Assembly (NCBI GenBank): GCA_032622095.1
Contig: CP136064.1
Location: forward strand, 1,116,001 to 1,180,000
Direction of reading: 5' to 3'
Source of the DNA: Siphonodentalium dalli
Lineage: Eukaryota; Mollusca; Scaphopoda; Gadilida; Siphonodentaliidae
Length of the DNA: 64,000 nt
Within the stretch, counting starts at the first letter, position 1; every line of letters starts with the position of its first letter. This document shows, in pieces, positions 25,862 through 38,234 of this stretch. The notes below the pieces were generated by a model. That model saw nothing but the letters and a program-made list of their open reading frames with translations. It did not search any database and was not told the origin of the DNA. The position numbers and the translations under genes are program-made.

Positions 25862-26090
25862 TTAAGGGGTATCTGCTATAGACTGGTTACATGGTGGAGT
25901 ACGGTTGGATATTTTCAATTTTGCACATGTTTCTCCATACCGCGCCATGTCAAATCTGGCCATATCCTAATCGGGTTGTCATTTACAATGACTGCAGAAA
26001 ATAAATATCTTCATGTTAGAATGCAAATGTATGTTTAAAGGAACAGATGTATCTCAACTTAAAGGGACATAAGTAACACAGTCACCAACT
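25862..26090 (+). repeat. First Y monomer, replaces J from here onward
   Basis: Y carries c28a, g61t, g64a (TTTTGCACATG), g107t (CCTAATCGG) and g157a. It follows I in the slot occupied by J in units 0-2. Other copies start at 28610 (without g64a, with g68t), 40754, 41212, 46020, 51056, 56321 and 59067. The g107t change breaks the CCGAATCGG half-palindrome at 105-113 and removes one CpG. Confidence 0.88.
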
Positions 26091-26777
26091 TAAAGAGGTG
26101 TCTGATTTAGACTGGTTCCATGGTGGAGTACGGTTGGATATTTTCTATTTGGCGCATGTTTCTCCATACCGCGCCATGTCAAATCTGGCCATATCCGAAT
26201 CGGGTTGTCATTTACAATGACTACAGAAAATAAATATCTTCATGTTGGAATGCAAATGTATGTTTAAAGAAACAGATGTATCTCAACTTAAAGGGACATA
26301 AGTAACACAGTCACCAACTTTAAGGGGTATCTGCTATAGACTGGTTCCATGGTGGAGTACTGTTGGATATTTTCAATTTGGCGCATGTTTCTCCCTACCG
26401 CGCCATGTCAAATCTGGCCATATCCGAATCGGGTTGTCATTTACAATGACTACAGAAAATAAATATCTTCATGGTGGAATGCAAATGTATGTTTAAAGGA
26501 ACAGATGTATCTCAACTTAAAGGGACATAAGTAACACAGTCACCAACTTTAAGGGGTATCTGCTATAGACTGGTTCCATGGTGGAGTACGGTTGGATATT
26601 TTCAATTTGGCGCATGTTTCTCCATACCGCGCCATGTCAAATCTGGCCATATCCGAATCGGGTTGTCATTTACAATGACTGCAGAAAATGATTATCTTCA
26701 TGTTGGAATGCAAATGTATGTTTAAAGGAACAGATGTATCTCAACTTAAAGGGACATAAGTAACACAGTCACCAACT

Positions 26778-27006
26778 TAAAGAGGTGTCTGATTTAGACT
26801 GGTTCCATGGTGGAGTACGGTTGGATATTTTCTATTTGGCGCATGTTTCTCCATACCGCGCCATGTCAAATCTGGCCATATCCGAATCGGGTTGTCATTT
26901 ACAATGACTACAGAAAATAAATATCTTCATGTTGGAATGCAAATGTATGTTTAAAGGAACACATGTATCTCAACTTAAAGGGACATAAGTAACACAGTCA
27001 CCAACT
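26778..27006 (+). repeat. B/C chimeric monomer
   Basis: The 5' part has the B leader (five changes in positions 2-17) and a56t, while the 3' part lacks g180a and has g185c, the mark of C. The next monomer is D, as after C. The joint must lie between about position 57 and 184. The same chimera recurs at 46936, 51972 and 57235, each time between the AATAATTAT/AATGATTAT monomer and D. It looks like an out-of-register exchange that removed one monomer and was then copied with the HOR. Confidence 0.85.
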
Positions 27007-28380
27007 TTAAGGGGTATCTGCTATAGACTGGTTCCATGGTGGAGTACGGTTGGATATTTTCAATTTGGCGCATGTTTTTCCATACCGCGCCATGTCAAAT
27101 CTGGCCATATCCGAATCGGGTTGTCATTTACAATGACTACAGAAAATAAATATCTTCATGTTGGAAAGCAAATGTATGTTTAAAGGAACAGATGTAACTC
27201 AACTTAAAGGGACATAAGTAACACAGTCACCAACTTAAAGGGGTATCTGCTATAGACTGGTTCCATGGTGGAGTACGGTTGGATATTTTCAATTTGGCGC
27301 ATGTTTCTCCATACCGCGCCATGTCAAATCTGGCCATATCCGAATCGGGTTGTTATTTACAATGACTGCAGAAAATATATATCTTCATGGTGGAATGCAA
27401 ATGTATGTTTAAAGGAACAGATGTATCTCAACTTAAAGGGACATAAGTAACACAGTCACCAACTTAAAGGGGTATCTGCTATAGACTGGTTCCATGGTGG
27501 AGTACGGTTGGATATTTTCAATTTGGCGCATGTTTCTCCCTACCGCGCCATGTCAAATCTGGCCATATCCGAATCGGGTTGTCATTTACAATGACTACAG
27601 AAAATAAATATCTTCATGTTGGAATGCAAATGTATGTTTAAAGGAACAGATGTATCTCAACTTAAAGGGACATAAGTAACACAGTCACCAAATGTAAGGG
27701 GTATCTGCTATAGACTGGTTCCATGGTGGAGTACGGTTGGATATTTTCAATTTGGCGCTTGTTTCTCCATACCGCGCCATGTCAAATCTGGCCATATCCG
27801 AATCGGGTTGTCATTTACAATGACTGCAGAAAATATATATCTTCATGGTGGAATGCAAATGTATGTTTAAAGGAACAGATGTATCTCAACTTAAAGGGAC
27901 ATAAGTAACACAGTCACCAACTTTAAGGGGTATCTGCTATAGACTGGTTTCATGGTGGAGTACGGTTGGATATTTTCAATTTGGCGCATGTTTCTCCATA
28001 CCGCGCCATGTCAAATCTGGCCATATCCGAATCGGGTTGTCATTTACAATGACTGCAGAAAATATATATCTTCATGTTGGAATGCAAATGTATGTTTAAA
28101 GGAACAGATGTATCTCAACTTAAAGGGACATAAGTAACACAGTCACCAACTTTAAGGGGTATCTGCTATAGACTGGTTCCATGGTGGAGTACGGTTGGAT
28201 ATTTTCTATTTGGCGCATGTTTCTCCATACCGCGCCATATCAAATCTGGCCATATCCGAATCGGGTTGTCATTTACAATGACTGCAGAAAATAGATATCT
28301 TCATGTTGGAATGCAAATGTATGTTTAAAGGAACAGATGTATCTCAACTTAAAGGGACATAAGTAACACAGTCACCAACT

Positions 28381-28609
28381 TTAAGGGGTATCTGCTATAG
28401 ACTGGTTCCATGGTGGAGTACGGTTGGATATTTTCAATTTGGCGCATGTTTCTCCCTACCGCGCCATGTCAGATCTGGCCATATCCGAATCGGGTTGTCA
28501 TTTACAATGACTGCAGAAAATAAATATCTTCATGTTGGAATGCAAATGTATGTTTAAAGGAACAGATGTATCTCAACTTAAAGGGACATAAGTAACACAG
28601 TCACCAACT
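28381..28609 (+). repeat. Monomer with private AGATCT site
   Basis: It has a76c as in F, a133g, and a92g, which makes AGATCT (BglII) at 28471-28476. The only other copy is 58838-59066. It is a good single-base tag for the dispersed duplication. Confidence 0.9.
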
Positions 28610-31357
28610 TTAAGGGGTATCTGCTATAGACTGGTTACATGGTGGAGTACGGTTGGATATTTTCAATTTTGCGCATTTTTCTCCATACCGCGCCATGTCA
28701 AATCTGGCCATATCCTAATCGGGTTGTCATTTACAATGACTGCAGAAAATAAATATCTTCATGTTAGAATGCAAATGTATGTTTAAAGGAACAGATGTAT
28801 CTCAACTTAAAGGGACATAAGTAACACAGTCACCAACTTAAAGAGGTGTCTGATTTAGACTGGTTCCATGGTGGAGTACGGTTGGATATTTTCTATTTGG
28901 CGCATGTTTCTCCATACCGCGCCATGTCAAATCTGGCCATATCTGAATCGGGTTGTCATTTACAATGACTACAGAAAATAAATATCTTCATGTTGGAATG
29001 CAAATGTATGTTTAAAGAAACAGATGTATCTCAACTTAAAGGGACATAAGTAACACAGTCACCAACTTTAAGGGGTATCTGCTATAGACTGGTTCCATGG
29101 TGGAGTACTGTTGGATATTTTCAATTTGGCGCATGTTTCTCCCTACCGCGCCATGTCAAATCTGGCCATATCCGAATCGGGTTGTCATTTACAATGACTA
29201 CAGAAAATAAATATCTTCATGGTGGAATGCAAATGTATGTTTAAAGGAACAGATGTATCTCAACTTAAAGGGACATAAGTAACACAGTCACCAACTTTAA
29301 GGGGTATCTGCTATAGACTGGTTCCATGGTGGAGTACGGTTGGATATTTTCAATTTGGCGCATGTTTCTCCATACCGCGCCATGTCAAATCTGGCCATAT
29401 CCGAATCGGGTTGTCATTTACAATGACTGCAGAAAATAATTATCTTCATGTTGGAATGCAAATGTATGTTTAAAGGAACAGATGTATCTCAACTTAAAGG
29501 GACATAAGTAACACAGTCACCAACTTAAAGAGGTGTCTGATTTAGACTGGTTCCATGGTGGAGTACGGTTGGATATTTTCTATTTGGCGCATGTTTCTCC
29601 ATACCGCGCCATGTCAAATCTGGCCATATCCGAATCGGGTTGTCATTTACAATGTCTACAAAAAACAAATATCTTCATGTTGGAATGCAAATGTATGTTT
29701 AAAGGAACAGATGTATCTCAACTTAAAGGGACATAAGTAACACAGTCACCAACTTTAAGGGGTATCTGCTATAGACTGGTTCCATGGTGGAGTACGGTTG
29801 GATATTTTCAATTTGGCGCATGTTTCTCCCTACCGCGCCATGTCAAATCTGGCCATATCCGAATCGGGTTGTCATTTACAATGACTACAGAAAATAAATA
29901 TCTTCATGTTGGAATGCAAATGTATGTTTAAAGGAACAGATGTATCTTAACTTAAACAGACATAAGTAACACAGTCACCAACTTTAAGGGGTATCTGCTA
30001 TAGACTGGTTCCATGGTGGAGTACGGTTGGATATTTTCAATTTGGCGCTTGTTTCTCCATACCGCGCCATGTCAAATCTGGCCATATCCGAATCGGGTTG
30101 TCATTTACAATGACTACAGAAAATAAATATCTTCATGTTGGAATGCAAATATATGTTTAAAGGAACAGATGTATCTCAACTTAAAGGGACATAAGTAACA
30201 CAGTCACCAACTTTAAGGGGTATCTGCTATAGACTGGTTCCATGGTGGAGTACGGTTGGATATTTTCAATTTGGCGCTTGTTTCTCCATACCGCGCCATG
30301 TCAAATCTGGCCATATCCGAATCGGGTTGTCATTTACAATGACTACAGAAAATAAATATCTTCATGTTGGAATGCAAATGTATGATTAAAGAAACAGATG
30401 TATCTCAACTTAAAGGGACATAAGTAACACAGTCACCAACTTTAAGGGGTATCTGCTATAGACTGGTTCCATGGTGGAGTACTGTTGGATATTTTCAATT
30501 TGGCGCATGTTTCTCCCTACCGCGCCATGTCAAATCTGGCCATATCCGAATCGGGTTGTCATTTACAATGACTACAGAAAATAAATATCTTCATGTTGGA
30601 ATGCAAATGTATGTTTAAAGGAACAGATGTATCTCAACTTAAAGGGACATAAGTAACACAGTCACCAACTTTAAGGGGTATCTGCTATAGACTGGTTCCA
30701 TGGTGGAGTACGGTTGGATATTTTCAATTTGGCGCATGTTTTTCCATACCGCGCCATGTCAAATCTGGCCATATCCGAATCGGGTTGTCATTTACAATGA
30801 CTACAGAAAATAGATATCTTCATGTTGGAAAGCAAATGTATGTTTAAAGGAACAAATGTATCTCAACTTAAAGGGACATAAGTAACACAGTCACCAACTT
30901 AAAGGGGTATCTGCTATAGACTTGTTCCATGGTGGAGTACGGTTGGATATTTTCAATTTGGCGCATGTTTCTCCATACCGCGCCATGTCAAATCTGGCCA
31001 TATCCGAATCGGGTTGTCATTTACAATGACTACAGAAAATAAATATCTTCATGTTGGAAAGCAAATGTATGTTTAAAGGAACAGATGTATCTCAACTTAA
31101 AGGGACATAAGTAACACAGTCACCAACTTAAAGGGGTATCTGCTATAGACTGGTTCCATGGTGGAGTACGGTTGGATATTTTCAATTTGGTGCATGTTTC
31201 TCCATACCGCGCCATGTCAAATCTGGCCCTATCCGAATCGGGTTGTCATTTACAATGACTGCAGAAAATATATATCTTCATGGTAGAATGCAAATGTATG
31301 TTTAAAGGAACAGATGTATCTCAACTTAAAGGGACATAAGTAACACAGTCACCAACT

Positions 31358-31586
31358 TTAAGGGGTATCTGCTATAGACTGGTTCCATGGTGGAGTACGG
31401 TTGGATATTTTCAATTTGGCGCATGTTTCTCCATACCGCGCCATGTCAAATCTGGCCATATCCGAATCGGGTTGTCATTTACAATGACTACAGAAAATAG
31501 ATATTTTCTTGTTGGAATGCAAAAGTATGTTTAAAGGAACAGATGTAACTCAACTTAAAAGGAGATAAGTAACACAGTCACCAACT
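31358..31586 (+). repeat. Most diverged monomer of the window
   Basis: Its 3' half has TAGATATTTTCTTG in place of the usual TAAATATCTTCATG, then AAAAGTATG, TAACTC and AAAAGGAGAT. The 5' half is ordinary. Clustered changes in one half may reflect conversion from an unsampled variant. It is copied with its changes at 61815-62043. Confidence 0.85.
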
Positions 31587-32044
31587 TAAAGGGGTGTCTG
31601 ATTTAGACTGGTTCCATGGTGGAGTACGGTTGGATATTTTCAATTTGGCGCATGTTTCTCCATACCGCGCCATGTCAAATCTGGCCATATCCGAATCGGG
31701 TTGTCATTTACAATGACTGCAGAAAATAAATATCTTCATGTTGGAATGCAAATGTATGTTTAAAGGAACAGATGTATCTCAACTTAAAGGAACATAGGTA
31801 ACACAGTCACCAACTTAAAGAGGTGTCTGATTTAGACTGGTTCCATGGTGGAGTACGGTTGGATATTTTCTATTTGGCGCATGTTTCTCCATACCGCGCC
31901 ATGTCAAATCTGGCCATATCCGAATCGGGTTGTCATTTACAATGACTACAGAAAATAAATATCTTCATGTTGGAATGCAAATGTATGTTTAAAGGAACAG
32001 ATGTATCTCAACTTAAAGGGACATAAGTAACACAGTCACCAACT

Positions 32045-32963
32045 TTAAGGGGTATCTGCTATAGACTGGTTCCATGGTGGAGTACGGTTGGATATTTACT
32101 ATTTGGCGCATGTTTCTCCATACCGCGCCATGTCAAATCTGGCCATATCCGAATTGGGTTGTCATTTACAATGACTACAGAAAATAAATATCTTCATGTT
32201 GGAATGCAAATGTATGTTTAAAGAAACAGATGTATCTCAACTTAAAGGGACATAATAAGTAGCACAGTCACCAACTTTAAGGGGTATCTGCTATAGACTG
32301 GTTCCATGGTGGAGTACTGTTGGATATTTTCAATTTGGCGCATGTTTCTCCCTACCGCGCCATGTCAAATCTGGCCATATCCGAATCGGGTTGTCATTTA
32401 CAATGACTACAGAAAATAGATATCTTCATGTTGGAATGCAAATGTATGTTTAAAGGAACAGATGTATCTCAACTTAAAGGGACATAAGTAACACAGTCAC
32501 CAACTTAAAGGGGTATCTGCTATAGACTGGTTCCATGGTGGAGTACGGTTGGATATTTTCAATTTGGCGCATGTTTCTCCATACCGCGCCATGTCAAATC
32601 TGGCCATATCCGAATCGGGTTGTCATTTACAATGACTGCAGAAAATATATATCTTCATGGTGGAATGCAAATGTATGTTTAAAGGAACAGATGTATCTCA
32701 ACTTAAAGGGACATAAGTAACACAGTCACCAACTTAAAGGGGTATCTGCTATAGACTGGTTCCATGGTGGAGTACGGTTGGATATTTTCAATTTGGCGCA
32801 TGTTTCTCCATACCGCGCCATGCCAAATCTGGCCCTATCCGAATCGGGTTGTCATTTACAATGACTGCAGAAAATATATATCTTCATGGTGGAATGCAAA
32901 TGTATGTTTAAAGGAACAGATGTATCTCAACTTAAAGGGACATAAGTAACACAGTCACCAACT
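32045..32963 (+). repeat. Four-monomer block with 3-bp gain, first occurrence
   Basis: The first monomer has t54a and a56t (TTTACTATTT), c111t (GAATTGGG), g180a and an ACATAATAAGTAGC junction that is 3 bp longer than usual. It is followed by a Z-like monomer with a143g, an E-like monomer, and one with t89c and a101c (ATGCCAAAT, CCCTATCC). The same four recur at 33651-34569 and 35943-36861. The first three recur at 62502-63191. Confidence 0.88.
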
Positions 32964-33650
32964 TTAAGGGGTATCTGCTATAGACTGGTTCCATGGTGGA
33001 GTACGGTTGGATATTTTCAATTTGGCGCATGTTTCTCCATACCGCGCCATGTCAAATCTGGCCCTATCCGAATCGGGTTGTCATTTACAATGACTGCAGA
33101 AAATATATATCTTCATGTTGGAATGCAAATGTATGTTTAAAGGAACAGATGTATCTCAACTTAAAGGGACATAAGTAACACCGTCACCAACTTTAAGGGA
33201 TATCTGCTATAGACTGGTTACATGGTGGAGTACGGTTGGATATTTTCAATTTGGCGCATGTTTCTCCATACCGCGCCATGTCAAATCTGGCCCTATCCGA
33301 ATCGGGTTGTCATTTACAATGACTGCAGAAAATAAATATCTTCATGTTGGAATGCAAATGTATGTTCAAAGGAACAGATGTATCTCAACTTAAAGGGACA
33401 TAAGTAACACAGTCACCAACTTAAAGAGGTGTCTGAATTAGACTGGTTACATGGTGGAATACGGTTGGATATTTTCTATTTGGCGCATGTTTCTCCATAC
33501 CGCGCCATGTCAAATCTGGCCATATCCGAATCGGGTTGTCATTTACAATGACTACAGAAAATAAATATCTTCATGTTGGAATGCAAATGTATGTTTAAAG
33601 GAACAGATGTATCTCAACTTAAAGGGACATAAGTAACACAGTCACCAACT

Positions 33651-35942
33651 TTAAGGGGTATCTGCTATAGACTGGTTCCATGGTGGAGTACGGTTGGATA
33701 TTTACTATTTGGCGCATGTTTCTCCATACCGCGCCATGTCAAATCTGGCCATATCCGAATTGGGTTGTCATTTACAATGACTACAGAAAATAAATATCTT
33801 CATGTTGGAATGCAAATGTATGTTTAAAGAAACAGATGTATCTCAACTTAAAGGGACATAATAAGTAGCACAGTCACCAACTTTAAGGGGTATCTGCTAT
33901 AGACTGGTTCCATGGTGGAGTACTGTTGGATATTTTCAATTTGGCGCATGTTTCTCCCTACCGCGCCATGTCAAATCTGGCCATATCCGAATCGGGTTGT
34001 CATTTACAATGACTACAGAAAATAGATATCTTCATGTTGGAATGCAAATGTATGTTTAAAGGAACAGATGTATCTCAACTTAAAGGGACATAAGTAACAC
34101 AGTCACCAACTTAAAGGGGTATCTGCTATAGACTGGTTCCATGGTGGAGTACGGTTGGATATTTTCAATTTGGCGCATGTTTCTCCATACCGCGCCATGT
34201 CAAATCTGGCCATATCCGAATCGGGTTGTCATTTACAATGACTGCAGAAAATATATATCTTCATGGTGGAATGCAAATGTATGTTTAAAGGAACAGATGT
34301 ATCTCAACTTAAAGGGACATAAGTAACACAGTCACCAACTTAAAGGGGTATCTGCTATAGACTGGTTCCATGGTGGAGTACGGTTGGATATTTTCAATTT
34401 GGCGCATGTTTCTCCATACCGCGCCATGCCAAATCTGGCCCTATCCGAATCGGGTTGTCATTTACAATGACTGCAGAAAATATATATCTTCATGGTGGAA
34501 TGCAAATGTATGTTTAAAGGAACAGATGTATCTCAACTTAAAGGGACATAAGTAACACAGTCACCAACTTTAAGGGGTATCTGCTATAGACTGGTTACAT
34601 GGTGGAGTACGGTTGGATATTTTCAATTTTGCGCATGTTTCTCCATACCGCGCCATGTAAAATCTGGCCATATCCGAATCGGGTTGTCATTTACAATGAC
34701 TGCAGAAAATAAATATCTTCATGTTGGAATGCAAATGTATGTTTAAAGGAACAGATGTATCTCAACTTAAAGGGACATAAGTAACACAGTCACCAACTTT
34801 AAGGGGTATCTGCTATAGACTGGTTCCATGGTGGAGTACGGTTGGATATTTACTATTTGGCGCATTTTTCTCCATACCGCGCCATGTCAAATCTGGCCAT
34901 ATCCGAATCGGGTTGTCATTTACAATGACTACAGAAAATATATATCTTCATGTTGGAATGCAAATGTATGTTTAAAGGAACAGATGTATCTCAACTTAAA
35001 GGGACATAAGTAACACCGTCACCAACTTTAAGGGGTATCTGCTAAGACTGGTTCCATGGTGGAGTACTGTTGTATATTTTCAATTTGGCGCATGTTTTTC
35101 CATACCGCGCCATGTCAAATCTGGCCATATCCGAATCGGGTTGTCATTTACAATGACTACAGAAAATAAATATCTTCATGTTGGAATGCAAATGTATGTT
35201 TAAAGGAACAGATGTATCTCAACTTAAAGGGACATAAGTAACACAGTCACCAACTTTAAGGGGTATCTGCTATAGACTGGTTACATGGTGGAGTACGGTT
35301 GGATATTTTCAATTTTGCGCATGTTTCTCCATACCGCGCCATGTCAAATCTGGCCATATCCGAATCGGGTTGTCATTTACAATGACTGCAGAAAATAAAT
35401 ATCTTCATGTTGGAATGCAAATGTATGTTTAAAGGAACAGATGTATCTCAACTTAAAGGGACATAAGTAACACAGTCACCAACTTAAAGAGGTGTCTGAT
35501 TTAGACTGGTTCCATGGTGGAGTACGGTTGGATATTTTCTATTTGGCGCATGTTTCTCCATACCGCGCCATGTCAAATCTGGCCATATCCGAATCGGGTT
35601 GTCATTTACAATGACTACAGAAAATAAATATCTTCATGTTGGAATGCAAATGTATGTTTAAAGAAACAGATGTATCTCAACTTAAAGGGACATAAGTAAC
35701 ACAGTCACCAACTTTAAGGGGTATCTGCTATAGACTGGTTCCATGGTGGAGTACTGTTGGATATTTTCAATTTGGCGCATGTTTCTCCATACCGCGCCAT
35801 GTCAAATCTGGCCATATCCGAATCGGGTTGTCATTTACAATGACTACAGAAAATAAATATCTTCATGTTGGAATGCAAATGTATGTTTAAAGGAACACAT
35901 GTATCTCAACTTAAAGGGACATAAGTAACACAGTCACCAACT
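33651..35942 (+). repeat. 10-monomer tandem duplication, copy 1 (2292 bp)
   Basis: It consists of the TTTACT/3-bp-gain monomer, a Z-like, an E-like and an ATGCCAAAT monomer, then M N O A B C. The length is 10 x 229 plus 3 (gain) minus 1 (O). Copy 2 follows at once at 35943. C at 35714 joined to the TTTACT monomer is the duplication junction, since elsewhere C is followed by D. Confidence 0.93.
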
Positions 35943-38234
35943 TTAAGGGGTATCTGCTATAGACTGGTTCCATGGTGGAGTACGGTTGGATATTTACTAT
36001 TTGGCGCATGTTTCTCCATACCGCGCCATGTCAAATCTGGCCATATCCGAATTGGGTTGTCATTTACAATGACTACAGAAAATAAATATCTTCATGTTGG
36101 AATGCAAATGTATGTTTAAAGAAACAGATGTATCTCAACTTAAAGGGACATAATAAGTAGCACAGTCACCAACTTTAAGGGGTATCTGCTATAGACTGGT
36201 TCCATGGTGGAGTACTGTTGGATATTTTCAATTTGGCGCATGTTTCTCCCTACCGCGCCATGTCAAATCTGGCCATATCCGAATCGGGTTGTCATTTACA
36301 ATGACTACAGAAAATAGATATCTTCATGTTGGAATGCAAATGTATGTTTAAAGGAACAGATGTATCTCAACTTAAAGGGACATAAGTAACACAGTCACCA
36401 ACTTAAAGGGGTATCTGCTATAGACTGGTTCCATGGTGGAGTACGGTTGGATATTTTCAATTTGGCGCATGTTTCTCCATACCGCGCCATGTCAAATCTG
36501 GCCATATCCGAATCGGGTTGTCATTTACAATGACTGCAGAAAATATATATCTTCATGGTGGAATGCAAATGTATGTTTAAAGGAACAGATGTATCTCAAC
36601 TTAAAGGGACATAAGTAACACAGTCACCAACTTAAAGGGGTATCTGCTATAGACTGGTTCCATGGTGGAGTACGGTTGGATATTTTCAATTTGGCGCATG
36701 TTTCTCCATACCGCGCCATGCCAAATCTGGCCCTATCCGAATCGGGTTGTCATTTACAATGACTGCAGAAAATATATATCTTCATGGTGGAATGCAAATG
36801 TATGTTTAAAGGAACAGATGTATCTCAACTTAAAGGGACATAAGTAACACAGTCACCAACTTTAAGGGGTATCTGCTATAGACTGGTTACATGGTGGAGT
36901 ACGGTTGGATATTTTCAATTTTGCGCATGTTTCTCCATACCGCGCCATGTAAAATCTGGCCATATCCGAATCGGGTTGTCATTTACAATGACTGCAGAAA
37001 ATAAATATCTTCATGTTGGAATGCAAATGTATGTTTAAAGGAACAGATGTATCTCAACTTAAAGGGACATAAGTAACACAGTCACCAACTTTAAGGGGTA
37101 TCTGCTATAGACTGGTTCCATGGTGGAGTACGGTTGGATATTTACTATTTGGCGCATTTTTCTCCATACCGCGCCATGTCAAATCTGGCCATATCCGAAT
37201 CGGGTTGTCATTTACAATGACTACAGAAAATATATATCTTCATGTTGGAATGCAAATGTATGTTTAAAGGAACAGATGTATCTCAACTTAAAGGGACATA
37301 AGTAACACCGTCACCAACTTTAAGGGGTATCTGCTAAGACTGGTTCCATGGTGGAGTACTGTTGTATATTTTCAATTTGGCGCATGTTTTTCCATACCGC
37401 GCCATGTCAAATCTGGCCATATCCGAATCGGGTTGTCATTTACAATGACTACAGAAAATAAATATCTTCATGTTGGAATGCAAATGTATGTTTAAAGGAA
37501 CAGATGTATCTCAACTTAAAGGGACATAAGTAACACAGTCACCAACTTTAAGGGGTATCTGCTATAGACTGGTTACATGGTGGAGTACGGTTGGATATTT
37601 TCAATTTTGCGCATGTTTCTCCATACCGCGCCATGTCAAATCTGGCCATATCCGAATCGGGTTGTCATTTACAATGACTGCAGAAAATAAATATCTTCAT
37701 GTTGGAATGCAAATGTATGTTTAAAGGAACAGATGTATCTCAACTTAAAGGGACATAAGTAACACAGTCACCAACTTAAAGAGGTGTCTGATTTAGACTG
37801 GTTCCATGGTGGAGTACGGTTGGATATTTTCTATTTGGCGCATGTTTCTCCATACCGCGCCATGTCAAATCTGGCCATATCCGAATCGGGTTGTCATTTA
37901 CAATGACTACAGAAAATAAATATCTTCATGTTGGAATGCAAATGTATGTTTAAAGAAACAGATGTATCTCAACTTAAAGGGACATAAGTAACACAGTCAC
38001 CAACTTTAAGGGGTATCTGCTATAGACTGGTTCCATGGTGGAGTACTGTTGGATATTTTCAATTTGGCGCATGTTTCTCCATACCGCGCCATGTCAAATC
38101 TGGCCATATCCGAATCGGGTTGTCATTTACAATGACTACAGAAAATAAATATCTTCATGTTGGAATGCAAATGTATGTTTAAAGGAACACATGTATCTCA
38201 ACTTAAAGGGACATAAGTAACACAGTCACCAACT
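35943..38234 (+). repeat. 10-monomer tandem duplication, copy 2 (2292 bp)
   Basis: It has the same ten types and the same indels as copy 1, then the normal successor D at 38235 and X at 38464. I noticed no substitution between the copies in the lines compared. Confidence 0.93.

Larger units (their letters stand above)
23344..32734 (+). repeat. Dispersed 9.39-kb duplication, copy 1
   Basis: These 41 monomers match 53802-63191 in order and in private mutations, at an offset of 30457-30459 bp. The small drift in offset is explained by a 1-bp loss near 24582 in this copy and a 2-bp loss near 56632 in the other. Shared rare marks include AGATCT at 28471 and 58928, the strongly altered monomer at 31358 and 61815, and a 3-bp gain at about 32252 and 62709. 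Upstream of D, C (23115) here faces a chimeric Y there, so homology of order stops; the downstream limit is 32734. Confidence 0.92.
28152..33421 (+). repeat. Diverged monomer island
   Basis: Monomers here carry many changes not found in the regular ring. Examples are a130t with g136a and t141c at 29526, three changes near 29948-29958, t173a at 30213, g24t at 30900, c63t at 31129, and many changes at 31358 and 31587 (including ATAGGTAAC near 31797). The order (Y B Z, AATAATTAT type, B F G G Z D and so on) is not that of the base ring. Most of it is repeated at 58609-63191. Higher divergence suggests older or less often homogenised sequence. Confidence 0.75.

Noticed and set aside
29533-29736. 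67-codon open frame, repeated at 59990-60193
   Set aside because: It is due to point changes (a130t, g136a, t141c) in one B-type monomer and its copy in the dispersed duplication; it overlaps the 61-codon frame in another phase.
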